The position numbers and the translations under genes were made by a program. Source: Paracoccaceae bacterium (lineage in GTDB: Bacteria; Pseudomonadota; Alphaproteobacteria; Rhodobacterales; Rhodobacteraceae). From it: 64,000 nucleotides of DNA. The stretch lies in contig JACKKJ010000001.1 of the NCBI GenBank assembly GCA_024236495.1, positions 868,001-932,000 of the forward strand, given 5' to 3'. Positions 18,360-27,880 of the stretch are shown here, in pieces (positions within the stretch are counted from its first letter, which is position 1; the number at the start of each line of letters is the position of its first letter). The notes under the pieces are model-generated. The model was not told the DNA's origin and did no database searches. It was given only the letters and a program-made list of their open reading frames with translations.

Positions 18360-19643
18360 TCAGGCCCGCCGGTCCTCGGCCGCGGCGAACTGCCCGGCCA
18401 GGCGCGCCGCCTCGGTCCTGATGTCGAATTCGACCTCGACCTTGGCGCGCCCGGCAAGCCCCATCTCGCGGCAACGTTCCGGCGCATCGAAGAGCGTCCG
18501 CAGCGACGTCGCAAGCGATCGCTCGTCACCCGGCGGCAGGACGAAACCGCTTTGCCCGTCCTCGACCAGTTCCGCGACGCCGGCGACTCGGCTGGCGATG
18601 ACCGGAATGCGGCTCGCCATCGCCTCCATCAGGACGACGGGAACGCCTTCGGCGAAGCTGGGCAGGACGAGCATGTCGGCCTCCGCCAGATGCGCCGCGA
18701 CTTCGTCCTGGTTGCGGTAGCCCAGAAACCGAACGCGGTCAGCAACGCCGGTCGTCTGCGCCATGGCGGTGAAATCGCGCATCGCGGGCCCGTCGCCGAC
18801 CAGATCCAGACGGGCGCCGGGATAGTCGCGGGCGACATCGCCGAACGCACGCAAGAGGACCGGCACCCCCTTCACCGGGTCCATGCGCCCGATGAAAAGC
18901 GCGCGCTGCGCAAAATCGCCACGCGGCACAGCCCCGTAGCGCGCCGGTTCGACGCCGCAATGAACGATGGAAAACTTGTGCCAATGCGCGGGATCGGAAA
19001 ACAGCATCATCTGCGACCGGCAGAAATGGCTGATACATGCCACGAAACTGGCGCGCGCGACCTTTTCCCCCAGATGCCACTTGCCGACCTCGAAAAAGAT
19101 CGCCGGGCCATGTTCGGTGAAACTGAAGGGCACACCGGACATGACGCTTGTCAGCATCGCGACCGAACAGGACGAATTGGCGAAGTGGTTGTGCAGATGG
19201 GTTGCGCCCGCCTTTTGCAGATGGCGCGCCAGAACGCCGGCCTCGGCAAAGTAGAATGCCTGCCAGAGCAAAGCCTTCAGGCCAGGCGGGCGGGTGCGCC
19301 AGGCCAGGCGCAATGCCTCGAACCAGCGGGCGGGGCTGCGCCGGATCAGCGCCAGATGCGCGCCCAGTAGCCGCAAGGGATTTCGCGCGGCATCGAGGAT
19401 GCAGAAGGTGCGCGCCTGTTCTTCCTGCTGGTCGGCGCCGACCACGTCCCTGGCGGGCGCGCGGCGCACCGTGCAGGTCATGACATCGACGCCATGCGCC
19501 CGAAGGGCCGCGACCTCCCGCTGGATGAAGGTATGGGAAACCTTGGGATATTCCCCGGTCAGATAGGCGATGCGGCCCTTCGGAACCGCCGTTGGCACCG
19601 GCCCTCGCGGATCGCGCGCCGACTGTATTGACGGACCATTCAT
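18360..19643 (-). CDS. Glycosyltransferase family 4
   Basis: The 427-residue GT-B transferase starts at ATG 19643, overlapping the stop of the GT2 gene upstream (ATGA). It shows IAYLTGEYPKVSHTFIQRE at the N-terminus, typical of colanic-acid-type GT4 enzymes, a HNHFANSS motif, and the C-terminal FIGRMDPVKG and SFAEGVPVVLMEAMA, where the E-x7-E retaining motif lies. Longer upstream frames are antisense noise. It should add a hexose to a lipid-linked repeat unit in the cytoplasm. A 228-bp spacer with no recognisable gene follows before the WecG-type gene. Confidence 0.9.
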   Translation of the reverse strand: MNGPSIQSARDPRGPVPTAVPKGRIAYLTGEYPKVSHTFIQREVAALRAHGVDVMTCTVRRAPARDVVGADQQEEQARTFCILDAARNPLRLLGAHLALIRRSPARWFEALRLAWRTRPPGLKALLWQAFYFAEAGVLARHLQKAGATHLHNHFANSSCSVAMLTSVMSGVPFSFTEHGPAIFFEVGKWHLGEKVARASFVACISHFCRSQMMLFSDPAHWHKFSIVHCGVEPARYGAVPRGDFAQRALFIGRMDPVKGVPVLLRAFGDVARDYPGARLDLVGDGPAMRDFTAMAQTTGVADRVRFLGYRNQDEVAAHLAEADMLVLPSFAEGVPVVLMEAMASRIPVIASRVAGVAELVEDGQSGFVLPPGDERSLATSLRTLFDAPERCREMGLAGRAKVEVEFDIRTEAARLAGQFAAAEDRRA

Positions 19644-20488
19644 CGACCGCGACTCCATTCCGCGCCCTGGGGACGTGTGCGAACAAGCAGGTGAACCGTC
19701 GCATAGACCGCGAAGGCTACCGGATCTGTGATCGCAAGCTTCAGGATGCCCGCCTTGCCCAGGCCGGCCTTGCCCTCGTTCGCCAGCAGATTCGGGTAAA
19801 GCTGGGCGATCTCGACCACACCGGCATCCTGGCGCCGCCTGACACGCACGAGGTTGGCAAGCCCTTCGGCCATCGGCCATTCGAACCCTGCCGCCACCTC
19901 GGCACGTTCGCCGGGCGCGAACTGCAGCCGGACGAAGGTGTCGTCGGAGATGATATCGGGAAACGCGCCCCACCGGGCACGGCCGGGCGCGTTGACGGCG
20001 AAGAAACCCGCCCCCACGGCCCCGCTTTTCATGAACGGCAGGCGGCACCACAGGCGCGCATAGGCCCGCGTGATCCAGGACGCCGCGCGCGCCACGCGCA
20101 GGCGGCCTGTCGCGTAAAGTGCGGCGGGTGTGTCCAGGCGCCTGGCGATCTCGGCCAGCAATCCGGGCGAACAGACGATATCAGCGTCAAGATAGGCCCG
20201 AAGATCGCCCCGCGCAGCCGCGTCCGCGCGATTGAGCGCGGCGGGCTTTCCGGGCACTGGACTTGACAGGCAATTCAAGGTCCAGCCACGCGCGGCAAAT
20301 CGCGGAACGAAGCCCTCGACGATTTCCTCGGTCCGGTCCGTGCAGGCATTGGCCGAAACGATGACCTCCACATCGCAGGGGACGGGGTCCTGATCAAGCA
20401 ACGATCCAAGGCAGGCGCCGATATAGCGTTCCTCGTTGAAGGCAGAGATGATGACGCTCAGGAGCGGGGCCGGGGGCATTTCAGTCAT
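19640..20488 (-). CDS. Glycosyltransferase family 2
   Basis: The 282-residue protein has the GT2 core: LSVIISAFNEERYIG at the start, AYLDADIV (DxD metal site) and GAFPDIISDDTFVRL, where the acidic residues of the acceptor side lie. The C-terminal part contains a hydrophobic helix (AVYATVHLLV). The ATG at 20488 was preferred; a GTG at 20500 is in frame but without a ribosome binding site. It is translationally coupled to the GT4 gene that follows, so the two probably act on successive sugars. Confidence 0.85.
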   Translation of the reverse strand: MTEMPPAPLLSVIISAFNEERYIGACLGSLLDQDPVPCDVEVIVSANACTDRTEEIVEGFVPRFAARGWTLNCLSSPVPGKPAALNRADAAARGDLRAYLDADIVCSPGLLAEIARRLDTPAALYATGRLRVARAASWITRAYARLWCRLPFMKSGAVGAGFFAVNAPGRARWGAFPDIISDDTFVRLQFAPGERAEVAAGFEWPMAEGLANLVRVRRRQDAGVVEIAQLYPNLLANEGKAGLGKAGILKLAITDPVAFAVYATVHLLVRTRPQGAEWSRGR

Positions 20489-20599
20489 TCTGAAGTTCAC
20501 TCGTTACGGCAGGACAGGGAACAGGTTGCGCGGCGACCCGGTCAGGCGACGACGCTCGACGGTGTGCGGTGATTGCGGGATGCGCCGGGGTCACGTTCG

Positions 20600-22174
20600 T
20601 CACTCCCCCGGAAGCGCCTGGGCAAGCGGCCCGTCGGCGGCTTTCAGCAGTGCCTGCAGGCGCGCTTCGGCGTCGGCCTCCGTTTCCCCGACACGGATCG
20701 GGGTGGTCAGCCGCACAAGGGCGCCATCGCTGCGCCCGGTCTTCAGCTTGGCCAACGTCAGGATGAACCTGGAACGGAAGGACGAAGCTGTTCGTAGGCC
20801 CTGCTGGTCATACCAGTAGTAGACCAGCATCCGTTCCAGACCCTTCTGGATCAGAGCCCTGTTCAGCGTGAACATGCCGTCCGCGCCCGGTGCGTCGATC
20901 TGCCTGAGAGACGCGATTTCCCATCCGCCTGCTGGCAGGCAGACTTCGGGCGAATGCGTGCCGCCACGACTCTGGTCTACATACCAGGCTGCGAAAAGCT
21001 CGACCCAGGCGTCAGAGGCGGGCGCCTCGTACAGACGAACCATGTAATCATCCGCACGCAGGACACGTTCGATCCCCGGATCAAGCCGGCTGTCGGACTG
21101 CATGCGCCAGGCGCCCAACCCACGAGGAAAGGTGGCAAAGCTGTCGCGCGCGATCGGGGCAGGCACCCTTTCGGGCAGGACAGTGACCGATGCCGCCAGT
21201 GCCAGCATCACGACAGCAGGCAGAACCATCGCGGGCGCGCGGCCAAGGCGCAGGAACTGGGTCCAAATCCCATCGGTCTCAAGATCGAGGGCATCGACAA
21301 GACGCGGCCGGTCGCTGCGAAAGAAAAGAAGCACGCGTGCCAGGCCGAAAAGCAGCGCCACACAGGTGACGAAGATGACCCAGCCTTCAAGGAAGTGGGT
21401 GATCCCCTCCACATGTGCGAGCCCGTAGCGATCCACGACCACCCCGGCGATGGCAATACGGACCGAGTTCATGAGGACCGAAAGCGGCGCCGCGGCGATC
21501 AAGAGCACCGCCTTGTGCCAGATCGGCCCACGGTAGAGGACCGCGAAGATGTAGGAAAAGCTGAGAATCGGAAAAAGGTAGCGTAGTCCGGAACAGGCTT
21601 CCGCGACTTCAAGCTTGTAGACGCCAAGATCGATGATGTTGCCGTCAAGATAGACCGGCACGTCCATGAGCCTGAGGAAGAAGACCCCCAGTTCCGACGA
21701 TACCCCCTGAAGCCAGGTCGAAACACCGTAGTAAAGAGCGCCAGGCAGTGGCAGCATGTAGACAAGGTGAAAGACCGGTGGCCATAACGCGTGCCCGCGC
21801 GACCAGCCGAACCCGATCAGCAGCATCGCGCCAACCCAAAGGATCATCGCATAGGCGACGAAATCCGAAATCTGGATGACCCGCCCGAACACCGCCAAAA
21901 GCAGCGCAACGACCAGCAACGCGAGACCCGGAAGGCGGTCAGTCCAACCCACCGGCGCTGCTGGAACCGTCTTGAGTTGGCGCAGCAGAAGAAAGGCGGA
22001 AACGATCGGGATAAGCGGCCCATGGCTGTATTCCGGCTGGACCCATGCCTCCACCAAGGAATCGATCCCGGGAAGGAAGAACACGGCAGCACCGGCAGTG
22101 GCGCAGGCCAGCCAGAACAACCCCGCCAACCGGACCGGTTGCCTTACGTCAATCGCGGATGCGGGAGCGTTCAC
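20600..22174 (-). CDS. xrtD: Exosortase D (VPLPA-CTERM type) with fused EpsI domain
   Basis: The 524-residue protein starts at GTG, with AAGGA 5 nt upstream. The first about 300 residues form a multi-pass membrane exosortase with Cys194 in ACSGLRY, Arg239 in NSVR and His260, the transpeptidase triad of the family. Residues 330-520 match the EpsI domain (SPEVCLPAGGW near 415). This fused architecture is that of XrtD, which in Rhodobacterales sorts proteins with a C-terminal VPLPA signal; the precise subtype is my inference. Exosortases typically sit in exopolysaccharide loci like this one. No obvious VPLPA-bearing target is encoded in the window. Confidence 0.85.
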   Translation of the reverse strand: MNAPASAIDVRQPVRLAGLFWLACATAGAAVFFLPGIDSLVEAWVQPEYSHGPLIPIVSAFLLLRQLKTVPAAPVGWTDRLPGLALLVVALLLAVFGRVIQISDFVAYAMILWVGAMLLIGFGWSRGHALWPPVFHLVYMLPLPGALYYGVSTWLQGVSSELGVFFLRLMDVPVYLDGNIIDLGVYKLEVAEACSGLRYLFPILSFSYIFAVLYRGPIWHKAVLLIAAAPLSVLMNSVRIAIAGVVVDRYGLAHVEGITHFLEGWVIFVTCVALLFGLARVLLFFRSDRPRLVDALDLETDGIWTQFLRLGRAPAMVLPAVVMLALAASVTVLPERVPAPIARDSFATFPRGLGAWRMQSDSRLDPGIERVLRADDYMVRLYEAPASDAWVELFAAWYVDQSRGGTHSPEVCLPAGGWEIASLRQIDAPGADGMFTLNRALIQKGLERMLVYYWYDQQGLRTASSFRSRFILTLAKLKTGRSDGALVRLTTPIRVGETEADAEARLQALLKAADGPLAQALPGE

Positions 22175-22315
22175 CTTGTTCCTTTCGATGCCGGATAGCC
22201 GGTGCAGCGTGTCTAGCGAGTCCTGCGGCGCGGCTCAAACCACCAGCCACCGAAAATCCTGCCGATGGCGCAATGCGCAGCTGCGTCGCCCATTGCCTTC
22301 TTCTTGGGAAACAGT

Positions 22316-24352
22316 TCACTCGTGCGCCAACTCCTCGGGCGCAACCACCGATCCATCGCTGAATAGGATTCGTTCGATCGAGAAAAGGTACTTCTCGCCG
22401 TCCGCCCCCGACATGCGGAACCCTTCGCCGGCACGCCGGATCCGATAGTCCGCCGCTGTCCCGTCAACCTCGGCCGTATCTGTCCCCGGGCCACCGTTCA
22501 GACCGTCGTTACCAGCGCCGGGGATCAGCCGGTCATCACCGGCACCGCCAACCAGGTAGTCTTCCTCAGGGGTGCCAGCAAGAACATCGTCGCCGCTTTC
22601 ACCCGTGACGGTCACCCCCTGCAGGAACTGCGGGCCACCACCTTCGCCCCACCATGAACCGCCGGCGCTTGCCAAATGCTCAAGCACCTTCGCGCGCGGC
22701 GGCCTATCGCCAAGATAGGCGTATAGGCCCCATGACCCCCACTTCGATGCCCCGGAAACTGCATTATACTGCATGAACGGGCCTTGACCCACGTTCTGCC
22801 ATCCGCGCCAAAGCTCCTCATACAGGTCCGCCATGTTGTCGCTGCGGACATAAGACTGCATGAAGTCGTTCATCTTCTCGGCTTCCGCCTTGCTCATCCC
22901 GTCGATCGCGAAAAGATGATGGACATGCTGCCCCCCTTCGTAGAGCGTCAGCTTCAGCCCGTGCTTGTTGGCGACCTCTCGCTGTTGGGCAAGTTCGGCA
23001 AGGCGCGCGGGTATCGAATCGTCTGCCGCGGGATCGCGGAGCCGCGCGGTCAACCAGGAAGCGGCCTCTTCGGGCGAACGGTTCATCCTTGCGACAAGGT
23101 CGCCGCGAACAGCGGGATCACCCATCACGCCATCACCGAAATATGAGGTGACTGCGAACTCTTCGAAAACGCCTTCGGGCGGCACATAGGCATCCGGCTC
23201 CTCCTCGCGCCAACCTCCGGCCGTGATCAGTTCTTCCGTCAGCCAGCTGTTTACTGCCTGTCCAGCCAGGACATTCACCAACCGCGAGGATGAATCCGCG
23301 CCAAAGACGTCCTCCCAGATGAGCGCCATCTCGGTTGCGCGCTTTGCGTGGTAGTATAGCCCCGCGTCACGGTGCCAGACCTTCTTCGCCTGCTCGTCCA
23401 CCCAATCCGACTGGTCGAAAGCCCCGTTCCAGACCTCGTTCGAAAACTCGACCCGGACCTTCAGGCGCGGATCCAGATGTTCATGCACATAGGTCGCGAA
23501 ATGCCGGACATATTCGTCATCCGCCTGATGCGGCATCGTGAACCATGGCTCTGTTCCCGTCTCGTTCGCAAGTTGAACCATGATTTCCAGCGGCACCCCG
23601 ACCCGCGCCCAGGTCGCATCGCCAAGCTTTGGCCGATCTTCCCAATGTACGATCTCGGAATCATTGGTCTCCATCCAGTCCATGAGACGCAGATGACGGG
23701 CGTCCCGGATCACGGCCAGCCAGTCCGGGTTGAAGACGGCACCCGCCTGATACAGCGGAAGTCGGTCTTCGCGTACGATCCGGATGTTTCGGATGTTGTC
23801 GCCGGTTCCCTGCGGGTCGTTTTCGACAAGCTCCAGCCAGAAACCTGCCCCGTCGGCATTGTCGAAAACGATCCGGCCCGGTGCCCGGTCGACCAGTTCG
23901 GCACTGCCACCCAACGCGATCCGGCCCGCACCATCGTAGGTCAGGAGGTATCTTCCGGCGCGCGACTTGGCTGCCCCGCTGTCGTGTGACCAGTCGAAAC
24001 CCGCGCGAAAGATCGTGGCCTTGGGTGGAAGACGCAAAGGCCAGCCGGCTTCGTCAAGAAAACCGCCTGCCCGCAGGTCGTCATTGCCCATCGTTTCCCA
24101 TTGGTCATCCGTTCCCGCGATAAAGGGGCGCATGGTCCTGGCAATATCGAGAAAGGGCATGTTGCTACCCCAGTCCTTGACATCGGCAAGGTTGAAGGCA
24201 AGCACTGGGTCTGCGACCCCCTGTGGCGCGGAGACCTGCTGTGCGAGGGCCGCGCCCGAAAGACAAGACCCGAGGGCGACGAAGGCGACAAACCTTGGAT
24301 TGCAGAAGAACCGCACCTCGACCTCCAGACAAACGGCAAGCGACCTCGTCAT
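22316..24352 (-). CDS. Secreted glycoside-hydrolase-like protein with RTX calcium-binding repeats
   Basis: The 678-residue protein has a signal peptide (about 15-38, ending ALAQ) and a large barrel-like domain. EFSNEVWNG places a candidate acid/base Glu306, and LYEGGQHV a candidate nucleophile Glu472, the spacing expected of clan GH-A hydrolases. Residues 587-630 hold RTX-type GGxGxDx repeats (GGAGDDRLIPGAGND), which bind calcium outside the cell, and a small C-terminal domain follows. RTX repeats normally mean export by a type I system, yet a Sec-type signal is present here. A role in trimming or anchoring the polysaccharide is inferred. The ATG has GGAAGGAG about 10 nt upstream. Confidence 0.78.
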   Translation of the reverse strand: MTRSLAVCLEVEVRFFCNPRFVAFVALGSCLSGAALAQQVSAPQGVADPVLAFNLADVKDWGSNMPFLDIARTMRPFIAGTDDQWETMGNDDLRAGGFLDEAGWPLRLPPKATIFRAGFDWSHDSGAAKSRAGRYLLTYDGAGRIALGGSAELVDRAPGRIVFDNADGAGFWLELVENDPQGTGDNIRNIRIVREDRLPLYQAGAVFNPDWLAVIRDARHLRLMDWMETNDSEIVHWEDRPKLGDATWARVGVPLEIMVQLANETGTEPWFTMPHQADDEYVRHFATYVHEHLDPRLKVRVEFSNEVWNGAFDQSDWVDEQAKKVWHRDAGLYYHAKRATEMALIWEDVFGADSSSRLVNVLAGQAVNSWLTEELITAGGWREEEPDAYVPPEGVFEEFAVTSYFGDGVMGDPAVRGDLVARMNRSPEEAASWLTARLRDPAADDSIPARLAELAQQREVANKHGLKLTLYEGGQHVHHLFAIDGMSKAEAEKMNDFMQSYVRSDNMADLYEELWRGWQNVGQGPFMQYNAVSGASKWGSWGLYAYLGDRPPRAKVLEHLASAGGSWWGEGGGPQFLQGVTVTGESGDDVLAGTPEEDYLVGGAGDDRLIPGAGNDGLNGGPGTDTAEVDGTAADYRIRRAGEGFRMSGADGEKYLFSIERILFSDGSVVAPEELAHE

Positions 24353-24895
24353 GATGGACCGACTCCTTCCGGCTGTCCATCAACACAGGGCCGGGAGGGT
24401 TGGCAGGCGCGTGGAACCGGGCGGCAATTGCCCTTTCCGCCCAAGGATTTCGCCGTCAGGCAAGCACTGTTTTCAATTTGGCGACTATCGGCGATTCCCG
24501 TCGCCCGGATGACGGCTTCGTATCCTTTCGCAAACGCGGGAGTCCTCTGTCATCGCTTGCCCTTTGCCAGGCACCTCGCGGGCCATGGAGGAACCTGCAT
24601 GCGCTGTTTCAACCCCACGAACGATCCCGATCAATCGGCCACATAGTGCCTCGCGGTGGAAGGTTGCGGACCTCACGCAGGATTTAGTTGGAAAATCCCC
24701 CAACTCCGGGTCATAGGGTGCCGGTGCCGGCGACTTGGCAAGGGCACCCGTCGCTGGCCTGCGAACGAGCGACGCGGATCCGGAGGCCGGGAGAGAAGCA
24801 ATGTTGAATCGGCGGAACAATGCGGCAGGGCTGACATTTGTGTCTTGCCCGGATGCGGATCGAGCCAATTCTGTCTCTGAGGGTGTACAATAAGC
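24353..24895. other. Intergenic region, 543 bp, divergent promoters
   Basis: This stretch separates the RTX protein gene from the flippase gene, so it must carry promoters for both strands. I found no convincing ORF, no operator palindrome and no terminator; a weak 5-bp hairpin (GTTGG/CCAAC) lies near 24690. Small frames here have no ribosome binding sites. Confidence 0.5.
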
Positions 24896-26305
24896 ATGCG
24901 CGCCTTCAGGTTCCTTTTCAATCGCCGCCCTGCCGTCTCTGCGAAGGATCACGGCGGGCAGGTTCCCACCGGGAAAGTGACTGAACGGATTGGCTCAAGC
25001 GCTGCGCTGATCGTTGGAAATCTCTTTGGCGGCCAGATGCTTCGGCTCGCTGGCAACCTGATCCTTTCGCGCATCCTGTTTCCGGAGGCCTTCGGCCTGA
25101 TGACCCTCGTCACGGTCGTGGTGGTGGGTGTCACGATGTTCTCGGACGTTGGCATCAAGCCGTCCATTCAGCAAAGCAAACGCGGCGACGATCCCGACTT
25201 TCTGAACACCGCATGGACGATCCAGGTAATCCGTTGCTTCGCGCTCTGGATCGTGTGCTGTCTCTTGTCGTGGCCCGCAGGTCAGTTCTTCAATGAACCT
25301 CAACTCGCACATCTTCTTCCGGTCGCGAGCTTCTCACTTGTCGTGATGGGGTTCTTTCCGACCCGCGAAGACACCGCCAGCAGACACCTGCTGATTGGAC
25401 GGCTGACCGTCCTTGACTTGATCTCGCAGGCGCTCGGACTTGCCGTCGTGATCGTCCTCGCGTGGATCTTGCAATCCGTCTGGGCCATGGCGATCGGAAA
25501 CGTGATCGGAACGGTCATCAAGCTTGTCATCTATGACCTGTTCCTGCCCGGGCCGCGCAACCACTTCCGCTGGGAAACCGAGGCGCGTAGGGAACTGATC
25601 CATTTTGGCAAATGGATCTTCCTCAGCACAGCGTGCAGCTTCCTTCTGTCACAAAGCGACAAGATGATCCTGGGCAAGTTCATCACGATGGAAGGGATCG
25701 GCATCTACAACGTAGGCTTTTTCATCGCGAGCGCCCCAATGATGATCGCCATCTCGATGAATGGCCGGATCATGCTGCCGCTCTGCCGGGATCATCCCCC
25801 AGGCCAAAGCAAGGCCGACTACGACATCCTGCGCCGTGTCCGATTTCGTTTCACCCTTGCGTTCATGTCCGGGCAGTTGCTGCTTTCGTTGCTGGGTGTC
25901 ATGATCATCGACATCCTCTATGATGATCGCTTTCACGCGTCTGGCGGCGTCGTCGTCGCGGTGGCGTTGATGAACCTTCCGATGCTGGTCGGCATGACCT
26001 ACGAGAACGCGGCAATGGCACGGGGGGATTCCCGCGCGGTCTTCGGCCTGAATGCGACACGCGCGGTTCTTCAAACCGCGTTCTTCCTGGCCGGGATCCA
26101 ACTTGGCGGCCTGTCCGGCGCTTTTCTCGGCTTTGCACTGGGGCACTTGCTGGCTCATGTGGCGGTGATCCGCATTGCGGTCAAGCACGGGGCCTGGGAT
26201 CCGCTACATGACCTGTCGATGGCATTGTTTGCCGCCGTTGGCGCCAGCGTGTCGATCTGGTTGCACCGCGATCAACTGGAATTGCTGGCAGGATTCGTGA
26301 GCTAG
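24896..26305 (+). CDS. Oligosaccharide flippase (Wzx/MATE-like)
   Basis: The 469-residue protein is an integral membrane protein with about 12-14 hydrophobic segments. The N-terminal GNLFGGQMLRLAGNLILSRIL and the FGLMTLV loop are typical of polysaccharide-transporter (PST/Wzx-type) flippases, which move undecaprenyl-linked repeat units across the inner membrane. A downstream GxxSGAFLGFALGH segment also fits the family. It is alone on its strand between two long spacers and should work with the glycosyltransferases on either side. No Wzy polymerase is recognisable in the window. Confidence 0.85.
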   Translation: MRAFRFLFNRRPAVSAKDHGGQVPTGKVTERIGSSAALIVGNLFGGQMLRLAGNLILSRILFPEAFGLMTLVTVVVVGVTMFSDVGIKPSIQQSKRGDDPDFLNTAWTIQVIRCFALWIVCCLLSWPAGQFFNEPQLAHLLPVASFSLVVMGFFPTREDTASRHLLIGRLTVLDLISQALGLAVVIVLAWILQSVWAMAIGNVIGTVIKLVIYDLFLPGPRNHFRWETEARRELIHFGKWIFLSTACSFLLSQSDKMILGKFITMEGIGIYNVGFFIASAPMMIAISMNGRIMLPLCRDHPPGQSKADYDILRRVRFRFTLAFMSGQLLLSLLGVMIIDILYDDRFHASGGVVVAVALMNLPMLVGMTYENAAMARGDSRAVFGLNATRAVLQTAFFLAGIQLGGLSGAFLGFALGHLLAHVAVIRIAVKHGAWDPLHDLSMALFAAVGASVSIWLHRDQLELLAGFVS

Positions 26306-26767
26306 TTGACCTTTCGTCTGCCGTCAGGGCGTTCGCCTCAGGATGCTGTCTTGCGGGTTCGGCACGGATAGATGAAGGGAATCGATTTCCTCGTTCATTG
26401 CACCAATCAAGTGAACCCTGATCGATTGGATACCACGGTGAGCACCGGATTGCGTCGGGATCAATTGGCGAATGGATTTCGTTGAGTTGTTTCCCGTCCC
26501 TGCTCTAAATGAAGGCATGTCCTGGGCTCCGGCCCTTGTACGGCAGCGCAGCGGAGAAAGGGGGGCTTCAGGTGATCGGCCTAGCGAAGATGAACTTCTT
26601 TCCGGCTCGTCCCGGGGATGGTGGGCCAAGCGGGTCGCAGCAAAAGTCCCGACCAGCAGCGCATTATGACGGCAATGTCGCCGATCCATAGATGCCAACG
26701 CCAAGGCGCTGCTACAAGCAGCATACCGAAGCAAGGCATCAAGCAAGATAGAAAGTAGACCAAGGCG
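26306..26767. other. Intergenic region, 462 bp
   Basis: Nothing definite is seen here. Short frames on both strands (60-140 codons) lack ribosome binding sites, and their residue mix does not look coding. The right end must carry the promoter for the aminotransferase operon, whose AAGG ribosome binding site stands 4 nt before the ATG. It could be a decayed gene remnant, but I cannot identify one. Confidence 0.4.
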
Positions 26768-27880
26768 ATGACCAGACCGCCGGTGTATGTAACCCGCCCG
26801 ATCCTTCCCCCCCTTGAGGATGTCTATTCACTCTTGCAGGAAATCTGGCAAACCAGAATCCTGTCCAACGGCGGACCGATCCTTCAGCGGTTCGAGGCAG
26901 CGCTCGGTCAATATCTCGGCGTGGATCACATATCCATGGTCGGAAACGCATCGATGGGCCTCGTGCTTGCCCTTCGCCACCACGGCATCACCGGCGAGGT
27001 CATCACACCGGCCTTCTCCTTCGTTGCGACAAGTCACGCGATCCGCTGGGCCGGGGCAGAGCCCGTCTTCGCCGACATCGACCCTGTGACGCTGAACCTC
27101 GATCCGGTGGAAGTCGAAAAGCGGATTACCAGCCGGACCCAGGCGATCCTGGCGGTGCACTGCTATGGCACCCCATGCGATACGGACGGGCTGCAAAGGG
27201 TCGCCGACCGCCACGGGCTAAGGCTGATCTACGATGCGGCCCACGCGTTCGGTGTGCGCGAAAACGGCCGTTCGATCTGCACTTCGGGCGATCTTTCGGT
27301 CCTGAGCTTTCACGCGACGAAAGTTTTCAACACCTTCGAAGGCGGCGCGATCATATCGCCTGACCGGGAAACCAAGCTCGCCATCGACCGCCTCGGGAAC
27401 TACGGGATCGTGGACGAGACGACGGTTCTCGAAACCGGCCTGAACACGAAGATGAGCGAGTTGAACGCCGCTGTAGGGCTGGCACTGCTGCCGCAGATGG
27501 ATAGCGCGATCGCAACTCGGGCGCGGCTTGCAAACCACTACTCGGACGCGCTTGGCGATGTGCCCGGGCTTCGTGCCGTCTGCCCCCCGGGCCGCGCGGG
27601 GCACAATTATTACCACTTCCCGATCCTCGTCGGCGATGGCTATCCGATCAGCCGCGACGCGCTTTACGAACGTCTGCGCCAGGACGGGCTTTTTGCCCGG
27701 CGCTATTTCTATCCGCTGATCTCGGACCTTCCGATGTACCGCGACCTGCCGTCGGCCGCCCCATCGATGCTGCCGGTCGCTCGCCGCGCGGCAAACCAGG
27801 TTCTTTGCCTGCCGATCTTTCCAGACCTCGATCCCGTGGATCAGGAACGGATCATCGGGATCGTTCGCCAGCCATGCTGA
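26768..27880 (+). CDS. DegT/DnrJ/EryC1/StrS-family sugar aminotransferase
   Basis: The 370-residue enzyme is PLP-dependent; Lys185 in SFHATKVFNTFEGG is the Schiff-base lysine, and DAAHAFG (157-163) holds the Asp that contacts the PLP nitrogen. Family members transfer an amino group from glutamate to a nucleotide-linked keto-sugar, producing amino- or acylamino-sugars for surface polysaccharide. No dehydratase that would make the keto-sugar is in the window. Its 3' end overlaps the GT61 gene by 7 nt, so the three genes up to 30140 form an operon. Confidence 0.92.
   Translation: MTRPPVYVTRPILPPLEDVYSLLQEIWQTRILSNGGPILQRFEAALGQYLGVDHISMVGNASMGLVLALRHHGITGEVITPAFSFVATSHAIRWAGAEPVFADIDPVTLNLDPVEVEKRITSRTQAILAVHCYGTPCDTDGLQRVADRHGLRLIYDAAHAFGVRENGRSICTSGDLSVLSFHATKVFNTFEGGAIISPDRETKLAIDRLGNYGIVDETTVLETGLNTKMSELNAAVGLALLPQMDSAIATRARLANHYSDALGDVPGLRAVCPPGRAGHNYYHFPILVGDGYPISRDALYERLRQDGLFARRYFYPLISDLPMYRDLPSAAPSMLPVARRAANQVLCLPIFPDLDPVDQERIIGIVRQPC

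Noticed and set aside
587..24000. CRISPR arrays or insertion sequences in the accessory region
   Set aside because: No regularly spaced repeats, transposase motifs or terminal inverted repeats were seen on reading through.
26324..26746. 140-codon minus-strand gene between flippase and aminotransferase
   Set aside because: It has no ribosome binding site, domain or coding-like composition.
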